This document shows positions 41,453-49,689 of a stretch of DNA of 64,000 nt, piece by piece. Location of the stretch: assembly GCF_041435055.1 (NCBI RefSeq), contig NZ_CP108002.1, positions 2,232,001 to 2,296,000 on the forward strand, in the 5' to 3' direction. Position 1 is the stretch's first letter. Each line of letters opens with the position of its first letter. The stretch comes from Streptomyces sp. NBC_00341 (GTDB lineage Bacteria > Actinomycetota > Actinomycetes > Streptomycetales > Streptomycetaceae). Position numbers and translations under genes: made by a program. The notes under the pieces were generated by a model. That model was not told the DNA's origin. It worked only from the letters and a program-made list of their open reading frames with translations, and made no database searches.

Positions 41453-42487
41453 GTGACGTTCAAGGCTGAGTACATCTGGATCGACGGCACCGAGCCGACC
41501 GCCAAGCTCCGTTCCAAGACGAAGATCATGCCCGGTTCCCCGTCGTCCGATGTGGCCGAGCTGCCCATCTGGGGCTTCGACGGATCGAGCACCAACCAGG
41601 CCGAGGGCCACGCCTCCGACCGGGTGCTGAAGCCGGTCTTCACCTGCCCGGACCCGATCCGCGGCGGCGACGACGTCCTGGTCCTGTGCGAGGTCTTCCA
41701 CATCGACATGACCCCGCACGAGTCCAACACGCGGGCCTCGCTGCGCCCGGTCGCCGAGCAGTTCGCGGGCCAGGAGCCGATCTTCGGCATCGAGCAGGAG
41801 TACACGTTCTTCGACGGCCACCGGCCGCTCGGCTTCCCCGAGGGCGGCTTCCCGGCCGCGCAGGGCGGCTACTACTGCGGCGTCGGCTCGGACGAGATCT
41901 TCGGCCGCGACATCGTCGAGAAGCACCTCGACAACTGCCTGAAGGCGGGCCTGGCCATCTCCGGCATCAACGCCGAGGTCATGCCCGGTCAGTGGGAGTT
42001 CCAGGTCGGACCGGTCTCCCCGCTGGAGGTCTCCGACCACCTGTGGATCGCGCGCTGGCTGCTGTACCGCACCGCGGAGGACTTCGACGTCTCCGCGACC
42101 CTGGACCCGAAGCCGGTCAAGGGTGACTGGAACGGCGCCGGAGCGCACACCAACTTCTCCACCCGGGCGATGCGCGAGGGCTACGACGCGATCATCACCG
42201 CGTGCGAGTCGCTGGGCGAGGGCTCGAAGCCGATGGACCACGTCAAGCACTACGGCGCGGGCATCGACGACCGGCTGACCGGTCTGCACGAGACCGCCCC
42301 GTGGAACGAGTACAGCTACGGCGTCTCCAACCGCGGTGCCTCTGTCCGTATCCCGTGGCAGGTCGAGCAGGACCGGAAGGGCTACATCGAGGACCGCCGC
42401 CCCAACGCCAACGTCGACCCGTACGTCGTCACGCGGCTGATCGTCGACACCTGCTGCACCGCGCTGGAGAAGGCCGCCCAGGTCTGA
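41453..42487 (+). CDS. glnII: glutamine synthetase type II
   Basis: Eukaryote-like, heat-labile GS of Streptomyces and rhizobia, about 344 aa. Blocks: IWGFDGSSTNQAEGHASDR, FGIEQEYTFFDG, GINAEVMPGQWEFQVGP, GDWNGAGAHTNFST and NRGASVRIPW. No adenylylation tyrosine loop is expected in this type. GTG 41453 is preferred (AAAGGA about 8 bases upstream, and TFKAEYIWIDG as the family start); ATG 41444 lies on top of the ribosome site. Backs up glnA under nitrogen limitation, probably through GlnR. Confidence 0.96.
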   Translation: MTFKAEYIWIDGTEPTAKLRSKTKIMPGSPSSDVAELPIWGFDGSSTNQAEGHASDRVLKPVFTCPDPIRGGDDVLVLCEVFHIDMTPHESNTRASLRPVAEQFAGQEPIFGIEQEYTFFDGHRPLGFPEGGFPAAQGGYYCGVGSDEIFGRDIVEKHLDNCLKAGLAISGINAEVMPGQWEFQVGPVSPLEVSDHLWIARWLLYRTAEDFDVSATLDPKPVKGDWNGAGAHTNFSTRAMREGYDAIITACESLGEGSKPMDHVKHYGAGIDDRLTGLHETAPWNEYSYGVSNRGASVRIPWQVEQDRKGYIEDRRPNANVDPYVVTRLIVDTCCTALEKAAQV

Positions 42488-42500
42488 TCCCGCCCGCGCG

Positions 42501-42540
42501 CCAAGAGGCGCCCACCGCACGGCCGGTGGGCGCCTCTTGG
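42501..42540 (+). terminator. glnII terminator
   Basis: Perfect 17-bp stem (42501-42517 with 42524-42540, beginning CCAAGAGGCGCC) and a 6-base loop, 14 bases after the stop. Confidence 0.92.
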
Positions 42541-42632
42541 TGTGCCCGGGGTGAGGAAGCCAACACGAAGGGTCCGTACCGACGGCTGGGAGAAGTCTGC
42601 TGCGGGGCCGTTTTCTCTGGTTCAATGGGGGC

Positions 42633-42752
42633 ATGGCCAGCATCCAGCACACCTCGACAGGTCGCAGCGACCTGGAGCCGTTCTGGCCTTCCCGTCAGCA
42701 TCACGACTTCGACCGGGTGTGTTGCCGCGCGTTGAACGCGCTGGCCCTCTAA
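42633..42752 (+). CDS. 39-residue small protein
   Basis: Short frame reading MASIQHTSTG, then RSDLEPFWPSRQHHDF and DRVCCRALNALAL. Codon third positions are mostly G/C as in real genes. TTCAAT ends 6 bases before the ATG, the leaderless -10 arrangement seen at many genes here. It ends 82 bases before the winged-helix gene and may be a small protein or a leader peptide; the double Cys and the HH pair are notable. I recall similar short frames after glnII in other Streptomyces, but without a name. Confidence 0.6.
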   Translation: MASIQHTSTGRSDLEPFWPSRQHHDFDRVCCRALNALAL

Positions 42753-42833
42753 AGCCGCTCACCCCGGTCTTCGGTCCGCGCGCACGCAGCAAGTCCGTCC
42801 ACAGACGACTCCTCGCGCGAAAGAGCTGACCCC

Positions 42834-43445
42834 ATGGCGAACACTCGTACCTTCTCCGCCGCATCCGCTGCCACCGCAGCCCAGTCGGCGGCCGCTGCGG
42901 CCACCACCGCCCGTCCCCCCTCCCCCAACCGGCACCGGCTGCGGGCCGTCGCGCCGGACGAGGTCTTCCAGCCGGCCGATGTCGCCGCGTTCCTGGCGCC
43001 GGGCACGACCTGGCTGCCCGCACCCCAGCACACCCTTCCGGCGCTGCCGGGCCAGCCGCCTATGGTCGGCTATCTGGTGCTCGTCCCCGCCGACCAGCAG
43101 CCGCCCGCCGCGGCGGTCCGGGCCGGCCAGTACGTGGTGCCGGACGTCCTGGAGGAACCGGGCGCGGGTCCTGTGCGCATCGACCCCGTGCAGCGCACCG
43201 CCTCGGTGAACGGCGACAAGCTCGACCTCACCTACCTGGAGTTCGAACTCCTCTCCCATCTGGTGGCGCACCCGAACCGGGTGCACACCCGCGACCAGCT
43301 GGTCACCACCGTCTGGGGCTACGGGCACGTGGGCGACGGGCGCACCGTCGACGTCCATGTCGCCCGGCTGCGCCGCAAGCTGGGCGCCGAGCACCGCCGG
43401 TCGATCCAGACGGTGCGGCGCGTCGGGTACAAGTACACGCCCTGA
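42834..43445 (+). CDS. OmpR-type winged-helix DNA-binding protein without receiver domain
   Basis: 203 aa. The last 95 residues form a clear OmpR/PhoB effector domain (IDPVQRTASVNGDKLDLTYLEFELLSHLVAHPNRVHTRDQLVTTVWGY ... DVHVARLRRKLG ... RRVGYKYTP). The N-terminal part is Ala/Thr/Pro-rich followed by a region (MVGYLVLVPADQQPP) that does not show the Asp pocket of a phosphoreceiver. It is therefore an orphan, perhaps non-phosphorylated regulator. AAAGAG lies 9 bases before the ATG. Location behind glnII makes a nitrogen or phosphate role conceivable. Confidence 0.85.
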   Translation: MANTRTFSAASAATAAQSAAAAATTARPPSPNRHRLRAVAPDEVFQPADVAAFLAPGTTWLPAPQHTLPALPGQPPMVGYLVLVPADQQPPAAAVRAGQYVVPDVLEEPGAGPVRIDPVQRTASVNGDKLDLTYLEFELLSHLVAHPNRVHTRDQLVTTVWGYGHVGDGRTVDVHVARLRRKLGAEHRRSIQTVRRVGYKYTP

Positions 43446-43464
43446 TCCCCGGCAGCACCCGCAT

Positions 43465-43508
43465 GGGTGGGCCCCGGTTCCGGTACGTACCGGAACCGGG
43501 GCCCACCC
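43465..43508. terminator. 44-bp perfect palindrome between convergent genes
   Basis: 22-bp arms with no spacer, from GGGTGGGCCCCGG at 43465 through centre TACGTA to CCGGGGCCCACCC at 43508. Transcripts from both sides would form the same hairpin. It lies between the winged-helix gene and the MMPL gene. Confidence 0.85.
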
Positions 43509-43522
43509 GTATCCGCCGGGCG

Positions 43523-45673
43523 TCAGCCGTGCCGCACCGAGCCCACCGGGTCCGCCGCCGGGCCGGGCTCCGGCTCCGGCTCGCTGTGGTCAAGGGCGGG
43601 CAGCCGGGACAGTCCGCGCGGGGTCCGCCAGTTCCGCTCGCCGAGCAGCGCCATCACGGAGGGCAGCAGCACCATCCGGACGATGGTGGCGTCCAGCAGC
43701 ACCGCGACGGCCAGGCCGACGCCCATCTGCTGCATGTCCTGCATGGACAGCGTTCCGAAGACCGCGAACACCGCCACCATGATCACGGCCGCGCCGGTCA
43801 CCGCGCCCGCCGTCCGGCGGATGCCCTCGTCGATCGCGGCCGGGGTGGAGAAACCCCGGCCGTGGGCCTCGCGGATCCGGGAGACCACGAAGACGTGGTA
43901 GTCCATCGAGAGCCCGAACAGGACGACGAGCACGAAGAGCGGCATCCAGGACTCGATCGCGCCGACGCCCTCCGAGCCGATCAGCGAGGCGCCCCAGCCG
44001 TGCTGGAAGACGGCGACCATCACTCCGTAGGCGGCGGCCACCGAGAGCAGGTTCAGCAGGATCGCGGTCACGGCGATGACGTAGCTGCGGAAGCAGAACA
44101 GCATCACCAGGAACGTCACCGCGGCGATGAAGAGGAAGACGGGCACGATGCCGCTCTTCAGCTGGGCGGTGAAGTCCACGGACCCGGCCGTCTCACCGGT
44201 CACGTAGGCATGGGCTCCCGTTCCGTCGAAGGCGGCGGGCAGCCGGTGTTCGCGCAGTTCGGTCAGATCGGCTTCCCCGTGCTCCATCGGGATCTCGATC
44301 TCCGCGACGTTCTGCCCCCGGTGGACGGTCACCTTGTCGAAGCCGTCGAGTGCCCGGCGTACGGCGGGTGCCTCGATGTCGTCCGCCTCGACGACCACCT
44401 GGGCCGGGGCGGGGCCGCCGGGGAAGGCCTCGCTGATGTCGCGGTAGGCGACGGCCAGTTCGGATCGGGAGCCGAACTGCTTCTCCAGGCCGAGCTCCTC
44501 CGTCTTCATGCCGAGGGCGGGAGCGGCGAGCACGAGGAGCACGACGACAGAGGCGGCGGCGAAGAGCTTCGGCCTGGACAGCACGGGCCGCAGCAGCTTT
44601 CCGGCGATCCGGCCGCTCTCCTTCTGCGCGCCCCGGCCACCGCGCTTGCTCCGCCGGTTGAGCAGCGGAACGCGTCCGGCGTCGATCCGGTCGCCCAGCC
44701 AGGACAGCAGGGCGGGCAGTACCGTCACGGAGCCCATCATGGCGATGAAGACCACGATGATCGTGGCGACGGCGAAGCCCTTGAACAGGAGCAGCCCGGA
44801 CAGGAACATGCCGGCCATCGCGACCATGACGGTCAGCCCGGAGACCAGCACGGACCGGCCGCTGGTCGCCGCGGCGATCCGCAGCGCCGTCTCGGCGTCA
44901 CGCCCAGCGGCCCGCTCGTCCCGCTCGCGCCGCAGGTAGAAGAGGCAGTAGTCGACGCCGACGGCGAAGCCCATCAGGAACATCACGGAGTACGTGGTCT
45001 GGAAGAGGTGCAGCTGATGGCTGGCGAGCGACAGCAGACCGAAGGCGGCCATGCAGGCGGTCAGCGCGAGCCCGACGGGCAGCAGCGCCGCGACGACGGC
45101 GCCGAAGGCGACCAGCAGGATGCCCAGGGCCAGGGGTACGGCGGTGAACTCGGCCTTCTTGAAGTCGTCGGAGAGCAGGTCGCCGAGCCACTTCCCGGCG
45201 CTGGCGTCGCCGAACTGGTGGACCGTGACGTCCGGCTGCCCCTTCCGGACCCCCTCGACGGCGTCCAGCACGGGCTGCACCCGGTCGGACGCGGTGGCGG
45301 CGTCCCCCTTCATCTCGAAGGTGATCAGCGCGTCCTTGCCGTTCTCGGCGGCGACCGGGGCCTTGAGGCCCGTCACCTCACCGGTCTTCCCGAGGGCGGT
45401 GGTCAGCTCCCGTGCCGCGGTCCTCCAGCCGTCCGGCCGCTCCGAGGACACCATGACCAGCTCGCCCGCCCGGTGGCTGAGGCCGGCGTCGGAGAGGATC
45501 TGCTCGGCCCGCGCGGAGTCGCCCGCACCGTTCTCCGCGTTGGTCATCTCGACCATGCCCGACGCACCGCCGATGCCCGCGGCGAGCACGACGAAGAGCA
45601 GCCAGCCGAGAATGGCCGTCTTTCGATGGTGTGCGCTCCACACACCGATACGTGCCGCGAGATTACGCCTCAT
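43523..45673 (-). CDS. MMPL/RND-family transporter
   Basis: 716 aa inner-membrane exporter with two symmetric halves, each one membrane segment, a large extracytoplasmic loop and five more segments. Typical MMPL blocks are FLMGFAVGVDYCLFYLRRERDE and LFGLSMDYHVFVVSRIREAHGRG, whose Asp-Tyr pairs belong to the proton relay. Substrates of Streptomyces MMPLs are lipids or antibiotics; unknown here. ATG 45673 (RRNLAARIGVWSAHHRK) is the family-like start. The frame continues 36 codons upstream through a 12-bp repeat to GTG 45781 and might also be used. Divergent from the two-component system. Confidence 0.9.
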   Translation of the reverse strand: MRRNLAARIGVWSAHHRKTAILGWLLFVVLAAGIGGASGMVEMTNAENGAGDSARAEQILSDAGLSHRAGELVMVSSERPDGWRTAARELTTALGKTGEVTGLKAPVAAENGKDALITFEMKGDAATASDRVQPVLDAVEGVRKGQPDVTVHQFGDASAGKWLGDLLSDDFKKAEFTAVPLALGILLVAFGAVVAALLPVGLALTACMAAFGLLSLASHQLHLFQTTYSVMFLMGFAVGVDYCLFYLRRERDERAAGRDAETALRIAAATSGRSVLVSGLTVMVAMAGMFLSGLLLFKGFAVATIIVVFIAMMGSVTVLPALLSWLGDRIDAGRVPLLNRRSKRGGRGAQKESGRIAGKLLRPVLSRPKLFAAASVVVLLVLAAPALGMKTEELGLEKQFGSRSELAVAYRDISEAFPGGPAPAQVVVEADDIEAPAVRRALDGFDKVTVHRGQNVAEIEIPMEHGEADLTELREHRLPAAFDGTGAHAYVTGETAGSVDFTAQLKSGIVPVFLFIAAVTFLVMLFCFRSYVIAVTAILLNLLSVAAAYGVMVAVFQHGWGASLIGSEGVGAIESWMPLFVLVVLFGLSMDYHVFVVSRIREAHGRGFSTPAAIDEGIRRTAGAVTGAAVIMVAVFAVFGTLSMQDMQQMGVGLAVAVLLDATIVRMVLLPSVMALLGERNWRTPRGLSRLPALDHSEPEPEPGPAADPVGSVRHG

Positions 45674-45698
45674 GGCGTGTTCGCCCCCTGAAAGAGTC

Positions 45699-45770
45699 GT
45701 TGGAAGAACCGCCGGAAGGACGGTTGGAAGATCAGTTGGAAGGACCGTCGGAGAACCGTTGGAAGAACCG
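45699..45770. repeat. six tandem 12-bp repeats in the MMPL leader
   Basis: Consensus GTTGGAAGAACC; the GGAAG element begins at 45702, 45714, 45726, 45738, 45750 (as GGAGA) and 45761. Read on the minus strand in the MMPL frame, the units encode PTVL-type tetrapeptides. No gene otherwise occupies 45674-45981. Confidence 0.8.
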
Positions 45771-45859
45771 GTTGCCGACACACCTCGAATCTAGGAATCC
45801 GGGGCCCGCCGTCCCAGCCGCTGGAACACCCACTCCCCCGCTACGTAGGGCGAGGCCTC

Positions 45860-45883
45860 GGGGGTGGTGCTGGGTACACCCCC
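45860..45883. promoter_or_regulatory. inverted repeat before the two-component genes
   Basis: GGGGGTG (45860-45866) and CACCCCC (45877-45883), 10 bases apart, 98 bases before the kinase ATG. Candidate response-regulator site. Confidence 0.4.
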
Positions 45884-45981
45884 GACGGGGGTCGGAACGG
45901 CTGACGCCCAGGTCGCCCGAGACGTCAGACTGTGTGCGGACCGGGGCTGCCACGAGTGCCGGCGAGGGAAGAGGGACCGAT

Positions 45982-47250
45982 ATGAACACGCCGCACGGAC
46001 GGACGAGGGCCGCGCTGCTGGCCGCTGGGCGCGGGCTGGTGCTGTCGTTCGCGTCGATCGTGGGGTCGGTCACGCTGTTCGTACTGGCGGTGGTCTCCGT
46101 CGCGCTCATCCCGGTGGGCATCGGCCTGGTGACCACCCCGCACGTCATGACGGCGGTCCGCAAGCACGCCAATCAGCGCCGGCTGCTGGCGGTCACCTGG
46201 TCGGACGTCCGGATCCCGGTCCCGTACCGGCCGCTCCCGAAGGATGTCCGCAGCGGGTTCACCGGGCAGGTGGAGCGGACCACGCTGATACTGAAGGACC
46301 CGGCGACCTGGCGGGACATGCAGTGGCTGCTGGTCGACATGACGGCCGGCTATGTGGTGTCGATCCTGGCGGCGGCGCTGATGATCTACCCGGTGGAGGG
46401 TTTCGTCCTGGCGGCGGGGCTGTGGCGGGTCTTCACGGACGACCGGTACTGGTACGGGTTCGTGCCCGTCGACAGCCAGGCGACCGCGCTCGCCGCCGCC
46501 GCGCTCGGTGTGGTGATCTTCGGGGTCGGGGTGCTGCTCAGCGAGCGGCTGCTGCACGCGCACTTCGCGCTCGCCCGCTCGGTGCTGGCCCCCACCCATG
46601 AGCGGGAGCTCGCGCTGCGCATCGACCGGCTGACCGAGACCCGGCACGAGGCCGTCGACACCGCCGCCTCCGAGCTGCGGCGCATCGAGCGCGATCTGCA
46701 CGACGGCGCGCAGGCCCGACTGGTCGCCATGGGCATGAACCTGGGCACCATCGAGGCGCTGGTCGAGAAGGACCCGGCGCAGGCGAAGAAGCTGCTGGCG
46801 ATGGCCCGCGAGTCGTCCGCGGAGGCGCTCACCGAGCTGCGCGACCTGGTGCGGGGCATCCATCCGCCGGTCCTGGCCGAGCGCGGGCTCGGTGACGCGG
46901 TCAAGGCGCTGGCGCTGCGGATGCCGATCGGGACCGAGGTCGAGGTGGAGCTGAGCGGCCGCGCGGAGCCGCCGGTCGAGTCGGCCGCGTACTTCGCGGT
47001 CAGCGAGATCCTGACGAACGCCGCGAAGCACTCGGGCGCGGACCGGATCTGGGTGGACCTGCACCATGGCGACCACATGCTGCGGATCTCCGTCACGGAC
47101 AACGGAAAGGGCGGTGCGAGCGCCGGATCGGGCTCGGGCCTGAGCGGAGTCGAACGCCGACTCGGTACATTCGACGGCATCATGGCCGTCAGCAGCCCCG
47201 CGGGCGGTCCCACCATGGTGACCATGGAGATCCCTTGCGAGTTGTCCTAG
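45982..47250 (+). CDS. NarL-class sensor histidine kinase
   Basis: 422 aa. N-terminal sensor with four membrane segments (VLSFASIVGSVTLFVLAVVSVALI; VSILAAALMIYPVEGFVLAAGL; ALAAAALGVVIFGVGVLL), a short coil, then the HisKA_3 helix RRIERDLHDGAQARLVAMGMNLG with phospho-acceptor His240, and an HATPase domain with SEILTNAAKHSGADRIWV and DNGKGGASAGSGSGLSGVERRLG. Ligand unknown. GAGGGA precedes ATG 45982. The response regulator overlaps its end by 16 bases. The divergent MMPL gene may be a target. Confidence 0.92.
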   Translation: MNTPHGRTRAALLAAGRGLVLSFASIVGSVTLFVLAVVSVALIPVGIGLVTTPHVMTAVRKHANQRRLLAVTWSDVRIPVPYRPLPKDVRSGFTGQVERTTLILKDPATWRDMQWLLVDMTAGYVVSILAAALMIYPVEGFVLAAGLWRVFTDDRYWYGFVPVDSQATALAAAALGVVIFGVGVLLSERLLHAHFALARSVLAPTHERELALRIDRLTETRHEAVDTAASELRRIERDLHDGAQARLVAMGMNLGTIEALVEKDPAQAKKLLAMARESSAEALTELRDLVRGIHPPVLAERGLGDAVKALALRMPIGTEVEVELSGRAEPPVESAAYFAVSEILTNAAKHSGADRIWVDLHHGDHMLRISVTDNGKGGASAGSGSGLSGVERRLGTFDGIMAVSSPAGGPTMVTMEIPCELS

Positions 47251-47882
47251 CCGAAGATCTCTTCCTGCTGCGCGACGGCCTGGTGCGCATGCTGGAGGCG
47301 TACGACTTCGAGATCGCGGCCGCCGTCGAGACGGGGCCCGAACTCACCCGGGCCCTGGCCGAGTTGAAGCCGGACGTCGCTGTCGTCGACGTCCGGCTTC
47401 CACCGTCCCACACGGACGAGGGGCTCCAGTGCGCACTGGCGGCCCGGCGCGCCAGACCGGGCCTGCCGGTGTTGGTGCTCTCGCAGCACGTCGAGCAGTT
47501 GTACGCGCGGGAGCTGCTGGCGGACGGCAACGGCGCCATCGGCTACCTGCTCAAGGACCGGGTCTTCGACGCCGAACAGTTCATCGACGCGGTCCGCCGG
47601 GTCGCGGCGGGCGGCACCGCGATGGACCCGCAGGTGATCTCGCAACTCCTGTCGCGGCGCTCGCAGGACAAGCCGATGGGCGGGCTGACGCCGCGCGAGA
47701 AGGAGGTCATGGAGCAGATGGCACAGGGCCGTTCGAACGCGGCGATCGCCGCACACATGGTGATCACCGAGCGGGCGGTGGCCAAGCACACCTCGAACAT
47801 CTTCGGGAAGCTCGGCCTGCCGCCCTCCGACGACGACAACCGCCGCGTTCTCGCGGTACTGGCCTATCTGGACCGCGGTTAG
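47235..47882 (+). CDS. NarL/LuxR-type response regulator
   Basis: 215 aa. Receiver domain with acidic pocket Glu7-Asp8, phospho-acceptor Asp52 (AVVDVRLP), Ser/Thr switch in VLSQH and Lys in YLLKDRV. C-terminal LuxR HTH (LTPREKEVMEQMAQGRSNAAIAAHMVITERAVAKHTSNIFGKLGL). The start is TTG 47235, four bases after GGAGA and inside the kinase gene, implying translational coupling. Its stop overlaps that of the convergent fucosidase gene by four bases. Confidence 0.92.
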   Translation: MRVVLAEDLFLLRDGLVRMLEAYDFEIAAAVETGPELTRALAELKPDVAVVDVRLPPSHTDEGLQCALAARRARPGLPVLVLSQHVEQLYARELLADGNGAIGYLLKDRVFDAEQFIDAVRRVAAGGTAMDPQVISQLLSRRSQDKPMGGLTPREKEVMEQMAQGRSNAAIAAHMVITERAVAKHTSNIFGKLGLPPSDDDNRRVLAVLAYLDRG

Positions 47883-49519
47883 CGCGCGGCGGTGAGGTGC
47901 AGGGTGGTGGCGCCCAGGTGCGGCTTCGCCCTGGACTCCAGCACCTTGACCCGGACGTCCGACGCGGTGACGGCCGCGGCCAGCGGCAGGATGCGCTCGT
48001 GGCCGATGGTGGTGCCGTCCGCGATCCGCTGCCACGTCCCGTTGATCCGGGCCTCCACGGCGAACTTCTCCACCCGCTGTCCGTGCCGGATGTCCTCACG
48101 GACGGCGACCCGGTCGAAGGTGTACGGGCCCGGCCCCTTCTTGCGCACATCGGTGCCGTACGTCCGGCGCAGATCGGCCCCGAAGGCGGTCAGTGAGGTG
48201 ACGTCCTCGTCCGCGATCCGGCCGTCGGGCGCGGGCGGGACGTTGAGCAGCAGCGAGGCGTTGCGGCCGACGCTCTTCTCGTACAGGTCCATCAACTGCG
48301 CCGGGGTCTTGGGCTTCTCCTCCGGGTGGTAGAACCAGCCGGGGCGGTTGGAGACGTCGGCCTCCGCCGGGTACCACTGGAGGTAGTTGACGCCGGGTTC
48401 CAGGAGCCGGTCCCGGGAGCCGATGTCGGGGTCCGTCGAGTCGTTGGGCAGGCTGCCGAGGCCCGTCCACGGGTCGGTGGTGTGCGGGGTGACGCTCCAC
48501 TCGGTCTCCCGGGCGACGCCGGACTCGTTGCCGACCCAGCGGACGCCCTGCGGCCCCTGGAAGACGACGGTGTTGGGCGAGAGCGCCTTGACCATGTCGA
48601 ACCACTGCTTGACGTCGTACTTCTGGGTGATGCCGGAGCCGGACCAGGGGTTGGCGCCGTCCAGCCAGAGTTCCTCGACCGGGCCGTACTGGGTGAAGAT
48701 CTCGTAGAGCTGGTTGAGGTAGTACGCGTCGTAGTCGTCGGCCTTCACCTTGAAGGTGGGCAGCTTGCCGCTCTTCACCCGGGCGGCGCGGTCGTCGCCG
48801 GGGACGAGGGTGGGGATGGTGCGCTCGGTGACGGCGCTGCCGTTGCCGAAGCGGCCCTGGCCGGCGGGGGCGCGGTCGCCGTCCTCCAGGGCCACCCGTT
48901 CGGGCAGGCTCAGCGATTCACCCGCGGCGTCCTTGGCGCGGATCTTCTCGACCCAGTCGGCGTGCCAGGCGTGCGGGAGTTCGGCGCCGTCCGAGGGCGA
49001 GAGGTAGAGGCCGACCTTCAGTCCCGCCTTGCGGGCGGCCTTCACGTAGAGGGCGACGACGTCGGGGCTGCCGGGGCTGAGTGCGACCGAGTGGTCGGTG
49101 TAGCGGCTCGGGTAGAGGACGAAGCCGTCGTGGTGCTTGACGGTGAGCATGACCTGTTTGATGCCGGCGGCCTTGTAGGCGCGCATCCACTGGTCGGCGT
49201 CGATGCTCTTCGGCGCGAACAGCTTCTCGTCCTCGGTGCCGGAGCCCCATTCGCGGCCGGTGAAGGTGTTCATCCCGAAGTGCGTGAAGGCGGTGACCTC
49301 CCGCTGCTGCCAGGCCAGCTGTCCCGTGGTGGGGACGATGTTCGCGGCCTTCTCGATGATCCGGTCCGGACCGTCGCAGGCCTCGACCTTCATCTGCGAC
49401 GCGGGTCTCACCGGCGCGTCACAGGGGGCGGCGGGCTGCTGCGCCGTGGCAGTCACGGGGATGAGCGCGGCGGCGGCCGCCAGTGCGAGCGCGCTGAGCA
49501 CATGGGTGCGTCGTGCCAT
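47879..49519 (-). CDS. secreted alpha-L-fucosidase, GH29
   Basis: 546 aa. Sec-type signal peptide (LALAAAAALIPVTATAQQ, cut after TATA-type AxA). The GH29 catalytic domain has FTHFGMNTFTGREWGSGTED, LTVKHHDGFVLYPS and the nucleophile Asp287 in ELWLDGANPWSG; a C-terminal beta domain follows. GH29 enzymes release alpha-L-fucose; several Streptomyces relatives of this layout act on plant or host glycans. GGGAGGG precedes ATG 49519. A palindrome lies 17 bases before the start. Confidence 0.9.
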   Translation of the reverse strand: MARRTHVLSALALAAAAALIPVTATAQQPAAPCDAPVRPASQMKVEACDGPDRIIEKAANIVPTTGQLAWQQREVTAFTHFGMNTFTGREWGSGTEDEKLFAPKSIDADQWMRAYKAAGIKQVMLTVKHHDGFVLYPSRYTDHSVALSPGSPDVVALYVKAARKAGLKVGLYLSPSDGAELPHAWHADWVEKIRAKDAAGESLSLPERVALEDGDRAPAGQGRFGNGSAVTERTIPTLVPGDDRAARVKSGKLPTFKVKADDYDAYYLNQLYEIFTQYGPVEELWLDGANPWSGSGITQKYDVKQWFDMVKALSPNTVVFQGPQGVRWVGNESGVARETEWSVTPHTTDPWTGLGSLPNDSTDPDIGSRDRLLEPGVNYLQWYPAEADVSNRPGWFYHPEEKPKTPAQLMDLYEKSVGRNASLLLNVPPAPDGRIADEDVTSLTAFGADLRRTYGTDVRKKGPGPYTFDRVAVREDIRHGQRVEKFAVEARINGTWQRIADGTTIGHERILPLAAAVTASDVRVKVLESRAKPHLGATTLHLTAAR

Positions 49520-49535
49520 GGTTCCCTCCCATTCT

Positions 49536-49551
49536 CGACCACGAGTGGTCG
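49536..49551. promoter_or_regulatory. palindrome upstream of the fucosidase gene
   Basis: CGACCAC-GA-GTGGTCG, perfect 7-bp arms, 17 bases before the ATG. Candidate repressor site or leader hairpin. The 170-base gap to the MarR gene holds nothing else that I can name. Confidence 0.45.
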
Positions 49552-49689
49552 GATCTCTTGGGTACCGACGCGTGCATGGTGCCGCACAGAGCGGCCCTCG
49601 GGAAGGGTGCCTGCCAGATACGTCCTATCTCTCGTGCGTAAAGTCCAAGTGCTCGGCACATTTGGTCAACCGCCGCCCCGCTGACCCGG

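Noticed and set aside
45674..45781. Certain N-terminal extension of the MMPL protein to GTG 45781
   Set aside because: No ribosome site at the GTG, and the added residues are only the repeat-encoded PTVL units; kept as an alternative start, not as the call.
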